From an uncultured Neisseriaceae bacterium (lineage in GTDB: Bacteria; Pseudomonadota; Gammaproteobacteria; Burkholderiales; UBA11063), in assembly GCA_903891375.1 (NCBI GenBank), contig CAITEL010000030.1, positions 1-18,161 on the forward strand: 18,161 nucleotides of DNA, written 5' to 3'. The notes under the pieces were generated by a model that was not told where the DNA came from, did not search any database, and was given only the letters and a program-made list of their open reading frames with translations. Within the stretch, counting starts at the first letter, position 1. Each line of letters starts with the position of its first letter. Shown in pieces: positions 1 through 7,147 of this stretch. Both the position numbers and the translations under genes were made by a program.

Positions 1-321
1 ATACCAAAAACGTTTTGTTTTTATTAATGCTAATTTATGATTAATCATAACTTCAATTAACGCTATTAGTAAACAGACAATTCCTATATATGCAAGAATA
101 TTCAATGACTGCCCCACCAGTTGTGACGCAGTTATTGGATCCAACGTTTTAAATAAAAGAGGAAATATGACTAAAGCCAGCATTAAACTACCACCAATCC
201 AAAAAGTCATCGCAATTTTACTAAATTGATGAATACTGATAATATCTTTCTTTAGTGGTGTCAGAGGCTTTTTTGCCCTAACCTTTGGCTTTAATGCTTT
301 ATTTTTCCGAACTGTTGTCAT
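1..321 (-). CDS. DUF4149 family small membrane protein (C-terminus cut by window edge)
   Basis: An open frame of 107 codons runs from the ATG at 321 to the left edge without a stop, so the C-terminus is missing. The first ~25 residues are very basic (many Lys and Arg). A hydrophobic segment with FWIGGSLMLALVIFPLLF follows at about residues 40-57, and a second around residues 78-92. The WxGG helix followed by a short loop and a glycine-containing helix is what I associate with DUF4149/TMEM205-like membrane proteins, whose role is unknown. An AAAGGA ribosome site lies just upstream. The gene starts 26 bp after the pyrophosphatase stop, so the two are probably co-transcribed. The family name is from memory; the membrane nature is clear. 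Confidence 0.6.
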   Translation of the reverse strand, partial: MTTVRKNKALKPKVRAKKPLTPLKKDIISIHQFSKIAMTFWIGGSLMLALVIFPLLFKTLDPITASQLVGQSLNILAYIGIVCLLIALIEVMINHKLALIKTKRFWY

Positions 322-347
322 ATTTACCGTTCCTTTAATCTTAGCTG

Positions 348-872
348 TTATTTATAACGTTTTATTGAATCAATTATTTCTTGTTTAGCAGCATTCACAT
401 CTTCCCAACCAGTTATCTTAACCCATTTACCAGTCTCAAGACCCTTATAATGCTCAAAGAAGTACTTAATCTGCTCAATATATAATGGAGGTAACCCGTC
501 AACAGTATCTATATTTGCATATAATTGGCATACTTTTTTAGTTGGTAACGCTAATATTTTGGCATCTATACCTGACTCATCTTCCATACGTAGTACACCA
601 ATTGGCCTGCAGGCTATAATAGCACCATGAGCAACTGGGAACGGAGTTATTACCACAACATCCGCTGGGTCTCCATCTTCTGATAATGTATGAGGAATAA
701 AACCATAATTAAATGGATATGACATTCCTGTACCCACAAATCTATCAACGAAAATTGCACCTGACTCTTTATGCATTTCATATTTAATTGGATGCGAGTA
801 TGCTGGAATCTCGATAATTACATTAAACTCTTCTGGCACATTACTACCAATACTTACTTTATCTAAAATCAT
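348..872 (-). CDS. ppa: Inorganic pyrophosphatase, family I (soluble)
   Basis: The 174-residue length is typical of bacterial hexameric family I enzymes, which hydrolyse cytosolic pyrophosphate to two phosphates and so pull biosynthetic reactions forward. The signature EDGDPADVVV is at residues 65-74, with metal-binding Asp66, Asp68 and Asp71. Other expected active-site positions are present: Glu21, Lys30, Tyr56, Asp98, Asp103 and Lys105, plus a GKWVKI segment near the C-terminus. The ATG start is preceded by AAGGA at good spacing. The gene is divergent from coq7, with 191 bp between the start codons, and is followed closely by the DUF4149 gene. Nothing is unusual in the protein. Confidence 0.95.
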   Translation of the reverse strand: MILDKVSIGSNVPEEFNVIIEIPAYSHPIKYEMHKESGAIFVDRFVGTGMSYPFNYGFIPHTLSEDGDPADVVVITPFPVAHGAIIACRPIGVLRMEDESGIDAKILALPTKKVCQLYANIDTVDGLPPLYIEQIKYFFEHYKGLETGKWVKITGWEDVNAAKQEIIDSIKRYK

Positions 873-932
873 TTAAAAAATCCTTAAAATTTATTAATGG
901 CATGTGGTTAATGGTATATAATACCGTACTAT

Positions 933-945
933 ATATACTTAGCAC
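933..945. repeat. Single copy of the ATATACTTAGCAC motif
   Basis: The 13-mer ATATACTTAGCAC is identical to the two outer ends of the inverted-repeat element at 1717-1824. Here it lies in the ppa/coq7 divergent intergenic region. It is followed by a small imperfect stem (GTCATC at 947-952 with GATGAC at 965-970) and no clear partner end. It may be a degenerate or solo end of the same repeat family; this is inference from three identical 13-mers within 900 bp. Confidence 0.45.
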
Positions 946-1051
946 TGTCATCATTTAAGTACAGGATGACCAGCACCTAACACGCTAATCTGCCAGATTT
1001 TACCCTAAATTGGGTACTTCTTGCAAACTATTTAAAATTGTCAACAAATAT

Positions 1052-1058
1052 GGGGTGA
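1052..1058 (+). promoter_or_regulatory. Ribosome binding site that fixes the coq7 start
   Basis: GGGGTGA lies 5 nt before the ATG at 1064. The frame is open further upstream to a TTG at 1010, but that codon has no comparable site. The ATG also gives a Coq7 of usual length. Confidence 0.7.
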
Positions 1059-1063
1059 TAACG

Positions 1064-1684
1064 ATGCTCGATAAAATTATTATTGAATTTGATAAGGTGA
1101 TAAAAACTCTATTTACTTCACCAACTTCCACCAGAGCACATCCTGATAATAATCTTAACGAACAAGATTTAACTGATGAAGAAAAAAAACATATAATCGG
1201 ATTAATGCGTATCAATCACTGTGGTGAAGTATGTGCCCAAGGATTATACCAAGGTCAAGCAATTACCACAAGAGAATCATTTAATAAAGAAGCATTTGCA
1301 CACGCCGCCCATGAAGAAACTGAACACCTAGCTTGGACAGAACATCGCATAAAAGAACTTGGGGGTAAGACTAGCATTTTAAACCCTCTTTATTATGGCG
1401 TAAGCCTTGCAATTGGAATAACTGCTGGTATTCTTGGGGACAAATGGAATCTAGGATTCTTGGAAGAAACAGAAAGACAGGTTGAGGCTCATTTAAATGA
1501 ACATTTGGATATAATACCTTATAAAGATTTAAAAAGTAAAGCCATTTTACAGCAAATGCGCGACGATGAAATCGGTCATGCAGAAATGGCTCACAACTAT
1601 GGTGCCGCCAGATTACCAACTCCCATTAAGTTGTTAATGAAAATTTCTTCAAAAGTCATGACAAAAACAACATATTATATTTAA
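1064..1684 (+). CDS. coq7: Coq7-type demethoxyubiquinone hydroxylase
   Basis: With the ATG at 1064 the protein is 206 residues, the normal size for bacterial Coq7. The family is a di-iron, ferritin-like monooxygenase that hydroxylates the benzoquinone ring late in ubiquinone synthesis at the inner membrane. The ligand set is visible: Glu55 in RINHCGEVCAQGLYQGQA, Glu85 and His88 in EETEH, Glu137 in EETERQVEAH, and Glu169 and His172 in DDEIGHAEMA. A hydrophobic patch around residues 112-125 fits the membrane-docking face. It stands alone on the plus strand, followed by the inverted-repeat element at 1717-1824. Its presence implies an aerobic, ubiquinone-using respiratory chain. Confidence 0.93.
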   Translation: MLDKIIIEFDKVIKTLFTSPTSTRAHPDNNLNEQDLTDEEKKHIIGLMRINHCGEVCAQGLYQGQAITTRESFNKEAFAHAAHEETEHLAWTEHRIKELGGKTSILNPLYYGVSLAIGITAGILGDKWNLGFLEETERQVEAHLNEHLDIIPYKDLKSKAILQQMRDDEIGHAEMAHNYGAARLPTPIKLLMKISSKVMTKTTYYI

Positions 1685-1716
1685 TGCATATGACCTTTTT
1701 AGGCGTATAGCTAAGG

Positions 1717-1824
1717 ATATACTTAGCACCGGCATGTATTGAGCTTTCCGCTTTCGCTCCTGATGTAATACTGTACACGGCGTCGCTCATCAAAAACCTC
1801 AATTTGTGCCCGTGCTAAGTATAT
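1717..1824. repeat. 108-bp MITE-like / hairpin element
   Basis: The ends form a 27-bp inverted repeat. The left arm 1717-1743 and the reverse complement of 1798-1824 match at 23 of 27 positions, with the outer 13 bases (ATATACTTAGCAC) identical. The ~54-bp core is GC-richer than its surroundings and contains CGGCGTCGC. There is no ORF. The position between coq7 and panG would suit a transcription barrier, but no clean U-tract follows. The perfect outer ends and ~110-bp size resemble a MITE or a dispersed structural repeat; no clear target-site duplication is visible. Confidence 0.6.
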
Positions 1825-1857
1825 GATACTTGCCAAATAATACTTTTTATTTAGGAT

Positions 1858-1886
1858 TTGATTGATGCCAACAAATACCATATATT
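1858..1886 (+). promoter_or_regulatory. Putative sigma-70 promoter of panGBC
   Basis: TTGATT (1858-1863), a 17-bp spacer and TATATT (1881-1886) lie upstream of panG, leaving a leader of roughly 60 nt. The boxes match the consensus at 4/6 and 5/6. In such AT-rich DNA this remains a prediction. Confidence 0.4.
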
Positions 1887-1951
1887 CACTTTTATATCGT
1901 TTTTTAAAAATATCTTTTAATTTTATAAATTAATTTCCCTCAGAAGTTAAC

Positions 1952-2791
1952 ATGAAGTATAAAATTGGATTTATTGGCGCCAGTAAGACTGGCAGCAACT
2001 TAGTACGATTATGTCAACAATATAACAATTTAATTGATTTAGTTGGGATATATAGTAATTCTAAACTCGCATTAGATGAAACGATCAATATCATTGATAT
2101 ACCTATTGCAACAGATATGTTTCAATTAATTGAATCCAGTGATATTATTTTTATCACCACCAAAGATAATGATATTAGTAAAACATGGGAGTATATACAA
2201 AGCACGCAAACTCGCAAACTCGAACAAATCTTTATCCATTGTAGTGGCTTACTTACCAGTGAAGTGTTCATCAACCACGAGTCTAATGGTGCGTCATTAC
2301 ACCCCATATTTCCATTTAATCGCAAAGATATTCCTCTTGACACATTATCTCAAATACAGTTTTCACTTGAAGGTGGTGATACAGCAATCACATACATTAA
2401 ACCATTATTAGAATTATTAAATCTAAAGTATTTCGTTATAGATAAAACCGTTAAACCAATTTATCATTTTATATGTTTTATTTTATCTAGTGGTGTCACC
2501 GCTTTATTTTCCTACGCCACACAAATAAGTAACAATAGCAACATTGACATATTTAAATTACTACCATTAAGTATCAATGCTATTAATAATTTAACCGAAT
2601 CTAACAACATAACTCAAAGTATGACAGGCCCAATTGCACGTGGTGACATAGACACATTATCTAATTATACAAAATTACTTGAACCAAGCAATTTACCTCC
2701 CTTAAAATTTATTATTGAGCATTTAGTTCCTTTCACCAATCATGAACACAAACAATTATTAATAAAATTTTTAACAACCTTAGAGGAGTAA
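1952..2791 (+). CDS. panG: PanG-type ketopantoate reductase (Rossmann fold plus DUF2520)
   Basis: The 279-residue protein begins with a nucleotide-binding loop (KIGFIGASKTGSN, residues 4-16). It carries the DUF2520 hallmark GASLHPIFPF at about residues 113-122, followed by a helical C-terminal half typical of dehydrogenases of the 6-phosphogluconate type. It is not a PanE (ApbA) sequence. Francisella uses an alternative ketopantoate reductase, PanG, encoded beside panB and panC; the same arrangement is seen here. The predicted reaction is NAD(P)H-dependent reduction of 2-ketopantoate to pantoate in the cytosol. It is the first gene of the operon: its stop is 5 bp before the panB start, and the panB ribosome site (GAGGAG) lies in its last codons. 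DUF2520 alone would not settle the function; the operon context does most of the work. Confidence 0.8.
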   Translation: MKYKIGFIGASKTGSNLVRLCQQYNNLIDLVGIYSNSKLALDETINIIDIPIATDMFQLIESSDIIFITTKDNDISKTWEYIQSTQTRKLEQIFIHCSGLLTSEVFINHESNGASLHPIFPFNRKDIPLDTLSQIQFSLEGGDTAITYIKPLLELLNLKYFVIDKTVKPIYHFICFILSSGVTALFSYATQISNNSNIDIFKLLPLSINAINNLTESNNITQSMTGPIARGDIDTLSNYTKLLEPSNLPPLKFIIEHLVPFTNHEHKQLLIKFLTTLEE

Positions 2792-2796
2792 CGTAC

Positions 2797-3600
2797 ATGA
2801 ATAACTTATCATTTAACATAAATGATTTTGCGAAATTTAAACAACTAAAACAACAAATAAGCATGCTCACTGCCTATGATTATTATTCTGCACAAATATT
2901 AGAAGAAGCAGGTATTAACACTATCTTAGTTGGCGACTCACTTGGAATGGTCATTCAAGGCAATCATGATACTATAGGGGTCACACTTGATGAGATTGTG
3001 TATCATACGAAAGCGGTAAGAAATGGTGCACGTAATACTTTTGTTATTGCCGATATGCCATACTTAACCTACCATACTGATACTAAAGATACAATTAAAA
3101 ATGCAGGTAGATTAATTATTGAGGGCGGAGCTAATGCCGTTAAAGTGGAGATTAATCATTTAAACACTATAAAACATATTGAAGCATTAATAAGTGCACA
3201 AATCCCAGTTATTGGCCATATTGGATTAACTCCTCAATCCGTAAATATGTTTGGTGGCTTTAAAATACAAGGGAAAAATGAACAACAACGTAAACACATA
3301 CTAGAAATAGTTAAACAGCTTGAACACAGTGGTATATGTAGCGTTGTATTAGAATGCATGCCACATCAATTAGCTGAGGAAATAACGCAATTATTAAGCA
3401 TACCCACAATTGGTATTGGCTCTGGAATATTTTGTGATGGACAAGTCTTGGTGTTTCATGATGTATTTGGCTTTAACCAAACTACACCTAAATTTGTTAA
3501 GAAATATATGGATGCCAATACATTAATTAAAAATGCTGTGCGTCAGTATATTGCTGATTTACAAGGAATGCAACCATCGATAAATGTTTCTGTAAACTAA
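2797..3600 (+). CDS. panB: 3-methyl-2-oxobutanoate hydroxymethyltransferase
   Basis: The enzyme transfers a hydroxymethyl group from methylene-tetrahydrofolate to ketoisovalerate, making ketopantoate, the first committed step to pantothenate. The protein has 267 residues, close to the E. coli length. Visible motifs: MLTAYDYYSA (23-32), VGDSLGMV with metal ligand Asp47, ADMPY with Asp86, AVKVE with Lys116 and Glu118, GHIGLTPQS (140-148), and LECMP with the catalytic Glu186. GIGSG at 206-210 is also typical of the TIM barrel. It follows panG by 5 bp and precedes panC by 17 bp. Confidence 0.96.
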   Translation: MNNLSFNINDFAKFKQLKQQISMLTAYDYYSAQILEEAGINTILVGDSLGMVIQGNHDTIGVTLDEIVYHTKAVRNGARNTFVIADMPYLTYHTDTKDTIKNAGRLIIEGGANAVKVEINHLNTIKHIEALISAQIPVIGHIGLTPQSVNMFGGFKIQGKNEQQRKHILEIVKQLEHSGICSVVLECMPHQLAEEITQLLSIPTIGIGSGIFCDGQVLVFHDVFGFNQTTPKFVKKYMDANTLIKNAVRQYIADLQGMQPSINVSVN

Positions 3601-3617
3601 GAAATAGAGGAAAAGTC

Positions 3618-4460
3618 ATGAACATAATTACCGACATAAAAGAAATGCAAGAAACAGCCATTAAATTAAAAAAACAAGATAAAAGTATTGGGTTTGTTCC
3701 TACCATGGGGTATCTACATATAGGTCATAAAGAACTCATCTTAAATGCGCGCAAAACTAATGACATTGTTATTGTCAGCATCTTCGTAAACCCACTACAG
3801 TTTGGAATTAATGAAGATTTAGATAAATACCCACGCAATATTTGTGCTGATACCCAGTTATGTGAATCGATTAATGTTGATTTTTTGTTTATTCCTGATA
3901 CAAGTTCGCTAACCCAAAACCTCTTAATGCAAATACAACCAAGTAGACTTGACCAATATCTTTGTGGGGCAAGTCGCCCTGGACATTTTACTGGTGTATG
4001 CACTATTGTAGCAAAACTATTCAATATTACCCTACCAGATACGGCATATTTTGGTAAAAAAGATATTCAACAATTAAAAATAATAGAACAAATGGTCATG
4101 GACCTCAATATACCAGTGCGGATTATCCCTGTTGAAACAGTTCGTGAACATGATGGGCTAGCTTATAGCTCAAGAAATAGCTATTTAACCCAAAAGGAAC
4201 GTGGTATTGCCACAATAGTCCCCGATGTAATAAATTTGATTACGCAACAAATAAAATCACATCTCGGACGTGAAGAAATTCTAAATAATGCCTTAACATT
4301 TATTGATAACGAGAAATTAGCTCTGGTGAATTATATTGAGATAGTGGATGAAAAAACGCTGGCACCTACTGATGATTTTAAGCAAAATATTGTTATTGCC
4401 GTTGCAATTTATATAGGTAATACCAAATTAATAGATAACCGCTTAATTAAATATACGTAA
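3618..4460 (+). CDS. panC: Pantothenate synthetase (pantoate-beta-alanine ligase)
   Basis: The enzyme joins pantoate and beta-alanine with ATP through a pantoyl-adenylate. The 280-residue sequence shows the nucleotidyltransferase HIGH motif (34-37, in FVPTMGYLHIGHKEL), VNPLQFG (58-63), SRPGHFTGV around 119-127, FGKKD (145-149) and the KMSKS-like loop SSRNSYL (184-190). It is preceded by AGAGGAAAAG. It is the last gene of panGBC; panD, which would supply beta-alanine, is not in the window. The stop is only 4 bp from the stop of the convergent FUSC-like gene, leaving no room for a separate terminator. Confidence 0.96.
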   Translation: MNIITDIKEMQETAIKLKKQDKSIGFVPTMGYLHIGHKELILNARKTNDIVIVSIFVNPLQFGINEDLDKYPRNICADTQLCESINVDFLFIPDTSSLTQNLLMQIQPSRLDQYLCGASRPGHFTGVCTIVAKLFNITLPDTAYFGKKDIQQLKIIEQMVMDLNIPVRIIPVETVREHDGLAYSSRNSYLTQKERGIATIVPDVINLITQQIKSHLGREEILNNALTFIDNEKLALVNYIEIVDEKTLAPTDDFKQNIVIAVAIYIGNTKLIDNRLIKYT

Positions 4461-4464
4461 TGGT

Positions 4465-5529
4465 TTATGGGTGTTTTGACATAATATCCCACTTAGTATA
4501 GTGTTTAATAGATCTCCAGATAATATAGGCAATTAATGCACCACCAATCCCTAAATAGTTATTTATAATACGCAATTCTAAATAAAGTGTACTATTTAAA
4601 TCTAAGATTATATACAAGCATGTTAAAGCAACAGTTACCGCCACAATCCCTAATATTTGTGGCCGTGACGAGAATGTTATTCGATATTCAAACATGCAAA
4701 TAATACTAATAACTAAAGATACCCATAATAGTAGTACCATCAAATTATGATAATGGATACTATTATACTTTATTATTAAACTTGATGCTAATAGGCCAAC
4801 AAAAGTACCGATAACACCACTTATGATAGTTCTTTTACTAGCCACATCATCATTTTTTAAGATACAACCAATAGCCACAACTACTGCCCAATTTGGTTTT
4901 AAATCATTACTAACAAGTGTTACACAAATAATATATAAAATCCCAGCAGTAAGCGTACCACGAATCGCTAACTTAACTTTTTCAGAATTAATCGCATACC
5001 ATTCTTTGATACGACCATGTTTAAAATTGAATATATAATTCTCTCTAACATAGTTGATTCCTGATGGGAATACACGAAAGGAAATATACAATACAACCTG
5101 CGCTTCAATATAAGAGATTATTGTGGCAACAATTTTAGTTTGAAATGGTAATTGGGTTAGTGTGGTTGCAACAGCAAGACATTGAACATACGTCCAGATA
5201 GTAACACTTTTATCATACCCTGAATCTTTTAAAATAAAAAAAACATAAGTAAATATGAAAATCAGAATAAAATAAGCGAAATGATACCCAGAAGTAAGTT
5301 CACTGATTGTATAATAAACAACCACCATTATAAAGTGATTAAAAATATTTCTATCAAAAATTGTCTTTTTCGGCTGACTAGTTACAATGCCGATAAAACA
5401 AATGGTTGCGATAGCCACCCACAAAAAGATAGAATTATCCGAGATATAATAGATCGCACAATTTATAACAAAACATAGCGATTGCGCAACTATATTAGCT
5501 CTATACTCATTGCGAATATACTCATTCAT
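4465..5529 (-). CDS. FUSC-like multi-pass inner-membrane protein
   Basis: With the ATG at 5529 this is a 354-residue protein with about ten hydrophobic segments: one block of helices before residue ~165, a basic loop (HGRIKEWYAINSEKVKLA), then a second block. The second block begins with AIRGTLTAGILYIICVTL, then PNWAVVVAIGCIL and a short charged loop (KNDDVASKRTIISGVIGTFVG). That pattern, an Arg-rich loop then GxxGTxxG, is typical of FUSC/YccS/aluminium-activated-malate-transporter relatives, which are export-type proteins of mostly unknown substrate. The frame extends 2 codons upstream to a TTG at 5535, but GGAA at 5537-5540 is spaced properly for the ATG. The start region lies in the left arm of the inverted repeat at 5516-5626. 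Substrate unknown. Confidence 0.6.
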   Translation of the reverse strand: MNEYIRNEYRANIVAQSLCFVINCAIYYISDNSIFLWVAIATICFIGIVTSQPKKTIFDRNIFNHFIMVVVYYTISELTSGYHFAYFILIFIFTYVFFILKDSGYDKSVTIWTYVQCLAVATTLTQLPFQTKIVATIISYIEAQVVLYISFRVFPSGINYVRENYIFNFKHGRIKEWYAINSEKVKLAIRGTLTAGILYIICVTLVSNDLKPNWAVVVAIGCILKNDDVASKRTIISGVIGTFVGLLASSLIIKYNSIHYHNLMVLLLWVSLVISIICMFEYRITFSSRPQILGIVAVTVALTCLYIILDLNSTLYLELRIINNYLGIGGALIAYIIWRSIKHYTKWDIMSKHP

Positions 5530-5626
5530 ATTCAAGTTCCATGTTTGTTGCCAATCTCATTACCTATTACACCTACAGGCGCCGTAGCTTGGTGCCTACA
5601 TGGATCTTGAATATGTTCGAGTATAT
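5516..5626. repeat. 111-bp inverted-repeat element over the FUSC gene start
   Basis: The arm 5516-5544 and the reverse complement of 5598-5626 match at 25 of 29 positions, with blocks ATATACTC, CATATTCAAG and TCCATGT identical. Nested inside is a small GC-rich stem, AGGCGCC (5577-5583) with GGTGCCT (5591-5597), 7 bp including one G-U pair. It fills the gap between the lysP stop (5644) and the FUSC start, and the left arm includes the first five codons and ribosome site of that gene. It shares size, architecture and terminal ATATACT with the element at 1717-1824, although the cores differ. It may terminate lysP transcription or modulate the downstream gene. Confidence 0.6.
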
Positions 5627-5643
5627 ACATAATTTCTTTAAGG

Positions 5644-7068
5644 TTAATCTACGTTTTCCTCATCCATTTTGGAATAAGGGCTGTTTTTATTAATTAAATT
5701 AAATTTAGTATAGATTTTATGCCCAAAATATAGAACAAAATATAATATCAATGATGAGTATATCATAATAAAATCAAAAATATTATAATGTTCACCTAAA
5801 GTAATGAATTGCGCAACTATAATAAGAACAATTGCAACCATAGAGATAATCTGTGCCCATGGATAAAATTTAGCTTTATATTTTAATATACCCACACCGC
5901 CTAACTTAGGTAGGATATTTTTTCTAAACTTGTAGTGACTTAATGCAATGCCAAACCAAGCCAAAAATCCACATAAAGCCGAAATTTGTACCAAATAAGT
6001 AAAAACCACACCATTACCGACAAAAGAAGAAATAAATACCACTGAACCAACTAAAGCAGTTAAAATTAATGCAGCAATCGGAATTCCGCGTTTATTTACT
6101 GTAGTAATAAAGTTTGGAGCTTGTTTAATTGTGCCCAAATACCACAATATGCGAGTGGATGAGTACATGCTAGCATTAGCTGCAGAAATTAGCGCAACTA
6201 AAATTACAATATTTATGAAGTTAGCAGCATAAGTACCAATATAATTACTAAACACTAAAGTATACGGACTCATATGTACGTTGTCTTGTGTTGCTAATCG
6301 TGGATCATTATACGCAATTAGTAAACTAATAATCCCTATAGATAATATGTAAAACAGTGTCAAACGCCAAAATACAAGTTTAATCGCTTTAGGAATGCTT
6401 GTTTCTGGGTTTTTAGTTTCCCCTGAGGCAACACCCACTAATTCGGTACCTTGAAAAGAAAATCCAGCAAATAAGAATACTGATATAAAACCAAACCATC
6501 CTTGATGGAATGGTGCATCGCCTATTGTCCAACGTTTAACACCAAATTCTGGTTGATGATATAGCGTCGCTATACCTAATACAATAAATACTATGATAAC
6601 TGCCACTTTTACAAACGAAAGCCAATACTCAACTTCACCGTATACTTTAACCGAGAATAAGTTTGTAATAAAGATTCCCAGAAAAAAGACTATGGAAAAC
6701 CACACAGGATTAATATGCGGAAACCAGTAATTCATAATCAATGCTGCGGCCGAGATCTCAGTTGCAATAGTTATTGCCCAATTAAACCAGTAATTATAAC
6801 CCATGGCAAAACCAAATGATTTGCCTACATATAAATTTGAATAATCACAAAATGAACCTGAACTTGGTTTGAAGGTACTCATTTCTCCAAGACTCGTCAT
6901 TAAAAAATAGACAATCACTGCCATCACAGTATAAGCAACTAAAGCACCACCTGGACCGCCAACAAAAATAGAATAACCACTTGCAAGAAAAATCCCAGTG
7001 CCTATCGAACCACCTATAGCAATCATATTGATCTGGCGTGATTCCAATCGTTGTTGTAAATTTGACAT
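5644..7068 (-). CDS. lysP: LysP-like amino-acid permease (AAT family, APC superfamily)
   Basis: The 474-residue protein has about 12 membrane segments. The first contains the APC signature IAIGGSIGTGIFLASG (16-31). Many blocks closely resemble E. coli LysP as I remember it: GPGGAL, YFLMTSLGEM, WTIGDAPF, FSFQGTELVGVASGE, SPYTLVF and ISHYKFR. The inferred role is proton-coupled uptake of L-lysine across the inner membrane. The last-gene position in the lysine-degradation cluster supports lysine as substrate, though arginine or histidine cannot be excluded from sequence. An 79-bp gap separates it from the dehydrogenase gene upstream, and that gap holds a plausible promoter of its own. The ATG at 7068 has AAAGG upstream. 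Confidence 0.85.
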   Translation of the reverse strand: MSNLQQRLESRQINMIAIGGSIGTGIFLASGYSIFVGGPGGALVAYTVMAVIVYFLMTSLGEMSTFKPSSGSFCDYSNLYVGKSFGFAMGYNYWFNWAITIATEISAAALIMNYWFPHINPVWFSIVFFLGIFITNLFSVKVYGEVEYWLSFVKVAVIIVFIVLGIATLYHQPEFGVKRWTIGDAPFHQGWFGFISVFLFAGFSFQGTELVGVASGETKNPETSIPKAIKLVFWRLTLFYILSIGIISLLIAYNDPRLATQDNVHMSPYTLVFSNYIGTYAANFINIVILVALISAANASMYSSTRILWYLGTIKQAPNFITTVNKRGIPIAALILTALVGSVVFISSFVGNGVVFTYLVQISALCGFLAWFGIALSHYKFRKNILPKLGGVGILKYKAKFYPWAQIISMVAIVLIIVAQFITLGEHYNIFDFIMIYSSLILYFVLYFGHKIYTKFNLINKNSPYSKMDEENVD

Positions 7069-7103
7069 GTGCCAATAACCTTTAAAAATAAAATTTCACA
7101 AGT

Positions 7104-7136
7104 AAGTAGTATACTATACTACTTGAGTAGTTACAA
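7104..7136 (-). promoter_or_regulatory. Putative lysP promoter with palindromic operator over the -10
   Basis: On the minus strand TTGTAA (7136-7131), a 17-bp spacer and TATACT (7113-7108) form a sigma-70-like promoter, 4/6 and 5/6 to consensus. A perfect odd palindrome (arms AAGTAGTATA 7104-7113 and TATACTACTT 7115-7124 around C7114) covers the -10 box and part of the spacer. An overlapping shorter one (CTACT-TG-AGTAG, 7119-7130) lies beside it. A repressor site is the natural reading. Alternatively the palindrome could be a weak hairpin terminator for the gene upstream, since a T-rich run follows about 10 nt later. Confidence 0.45.
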
Positions 7137-7147
7137 ATAATTTGCAG

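Noticed and set aside
1001..1016. Small palindrome TACCC-TAAATT-GGGTA upstream of coq7
   Set aside because: A 5-bp stem is too short to support a regulatory claim without conservation data.
1010..1063. TTG start extending Coq7 by 18 codons
   Set aside because: The ATG at 1064 has a good ribosome site (1052-1058) and gives the usual Coq7 length; the extension has no family similarity.
5530..5535. TTG start for the FUSC-like gene
   Set aside because: The GGAA site at 5537-5540 is spaced for the ATG at 5529; the TTG would be directly next to it.
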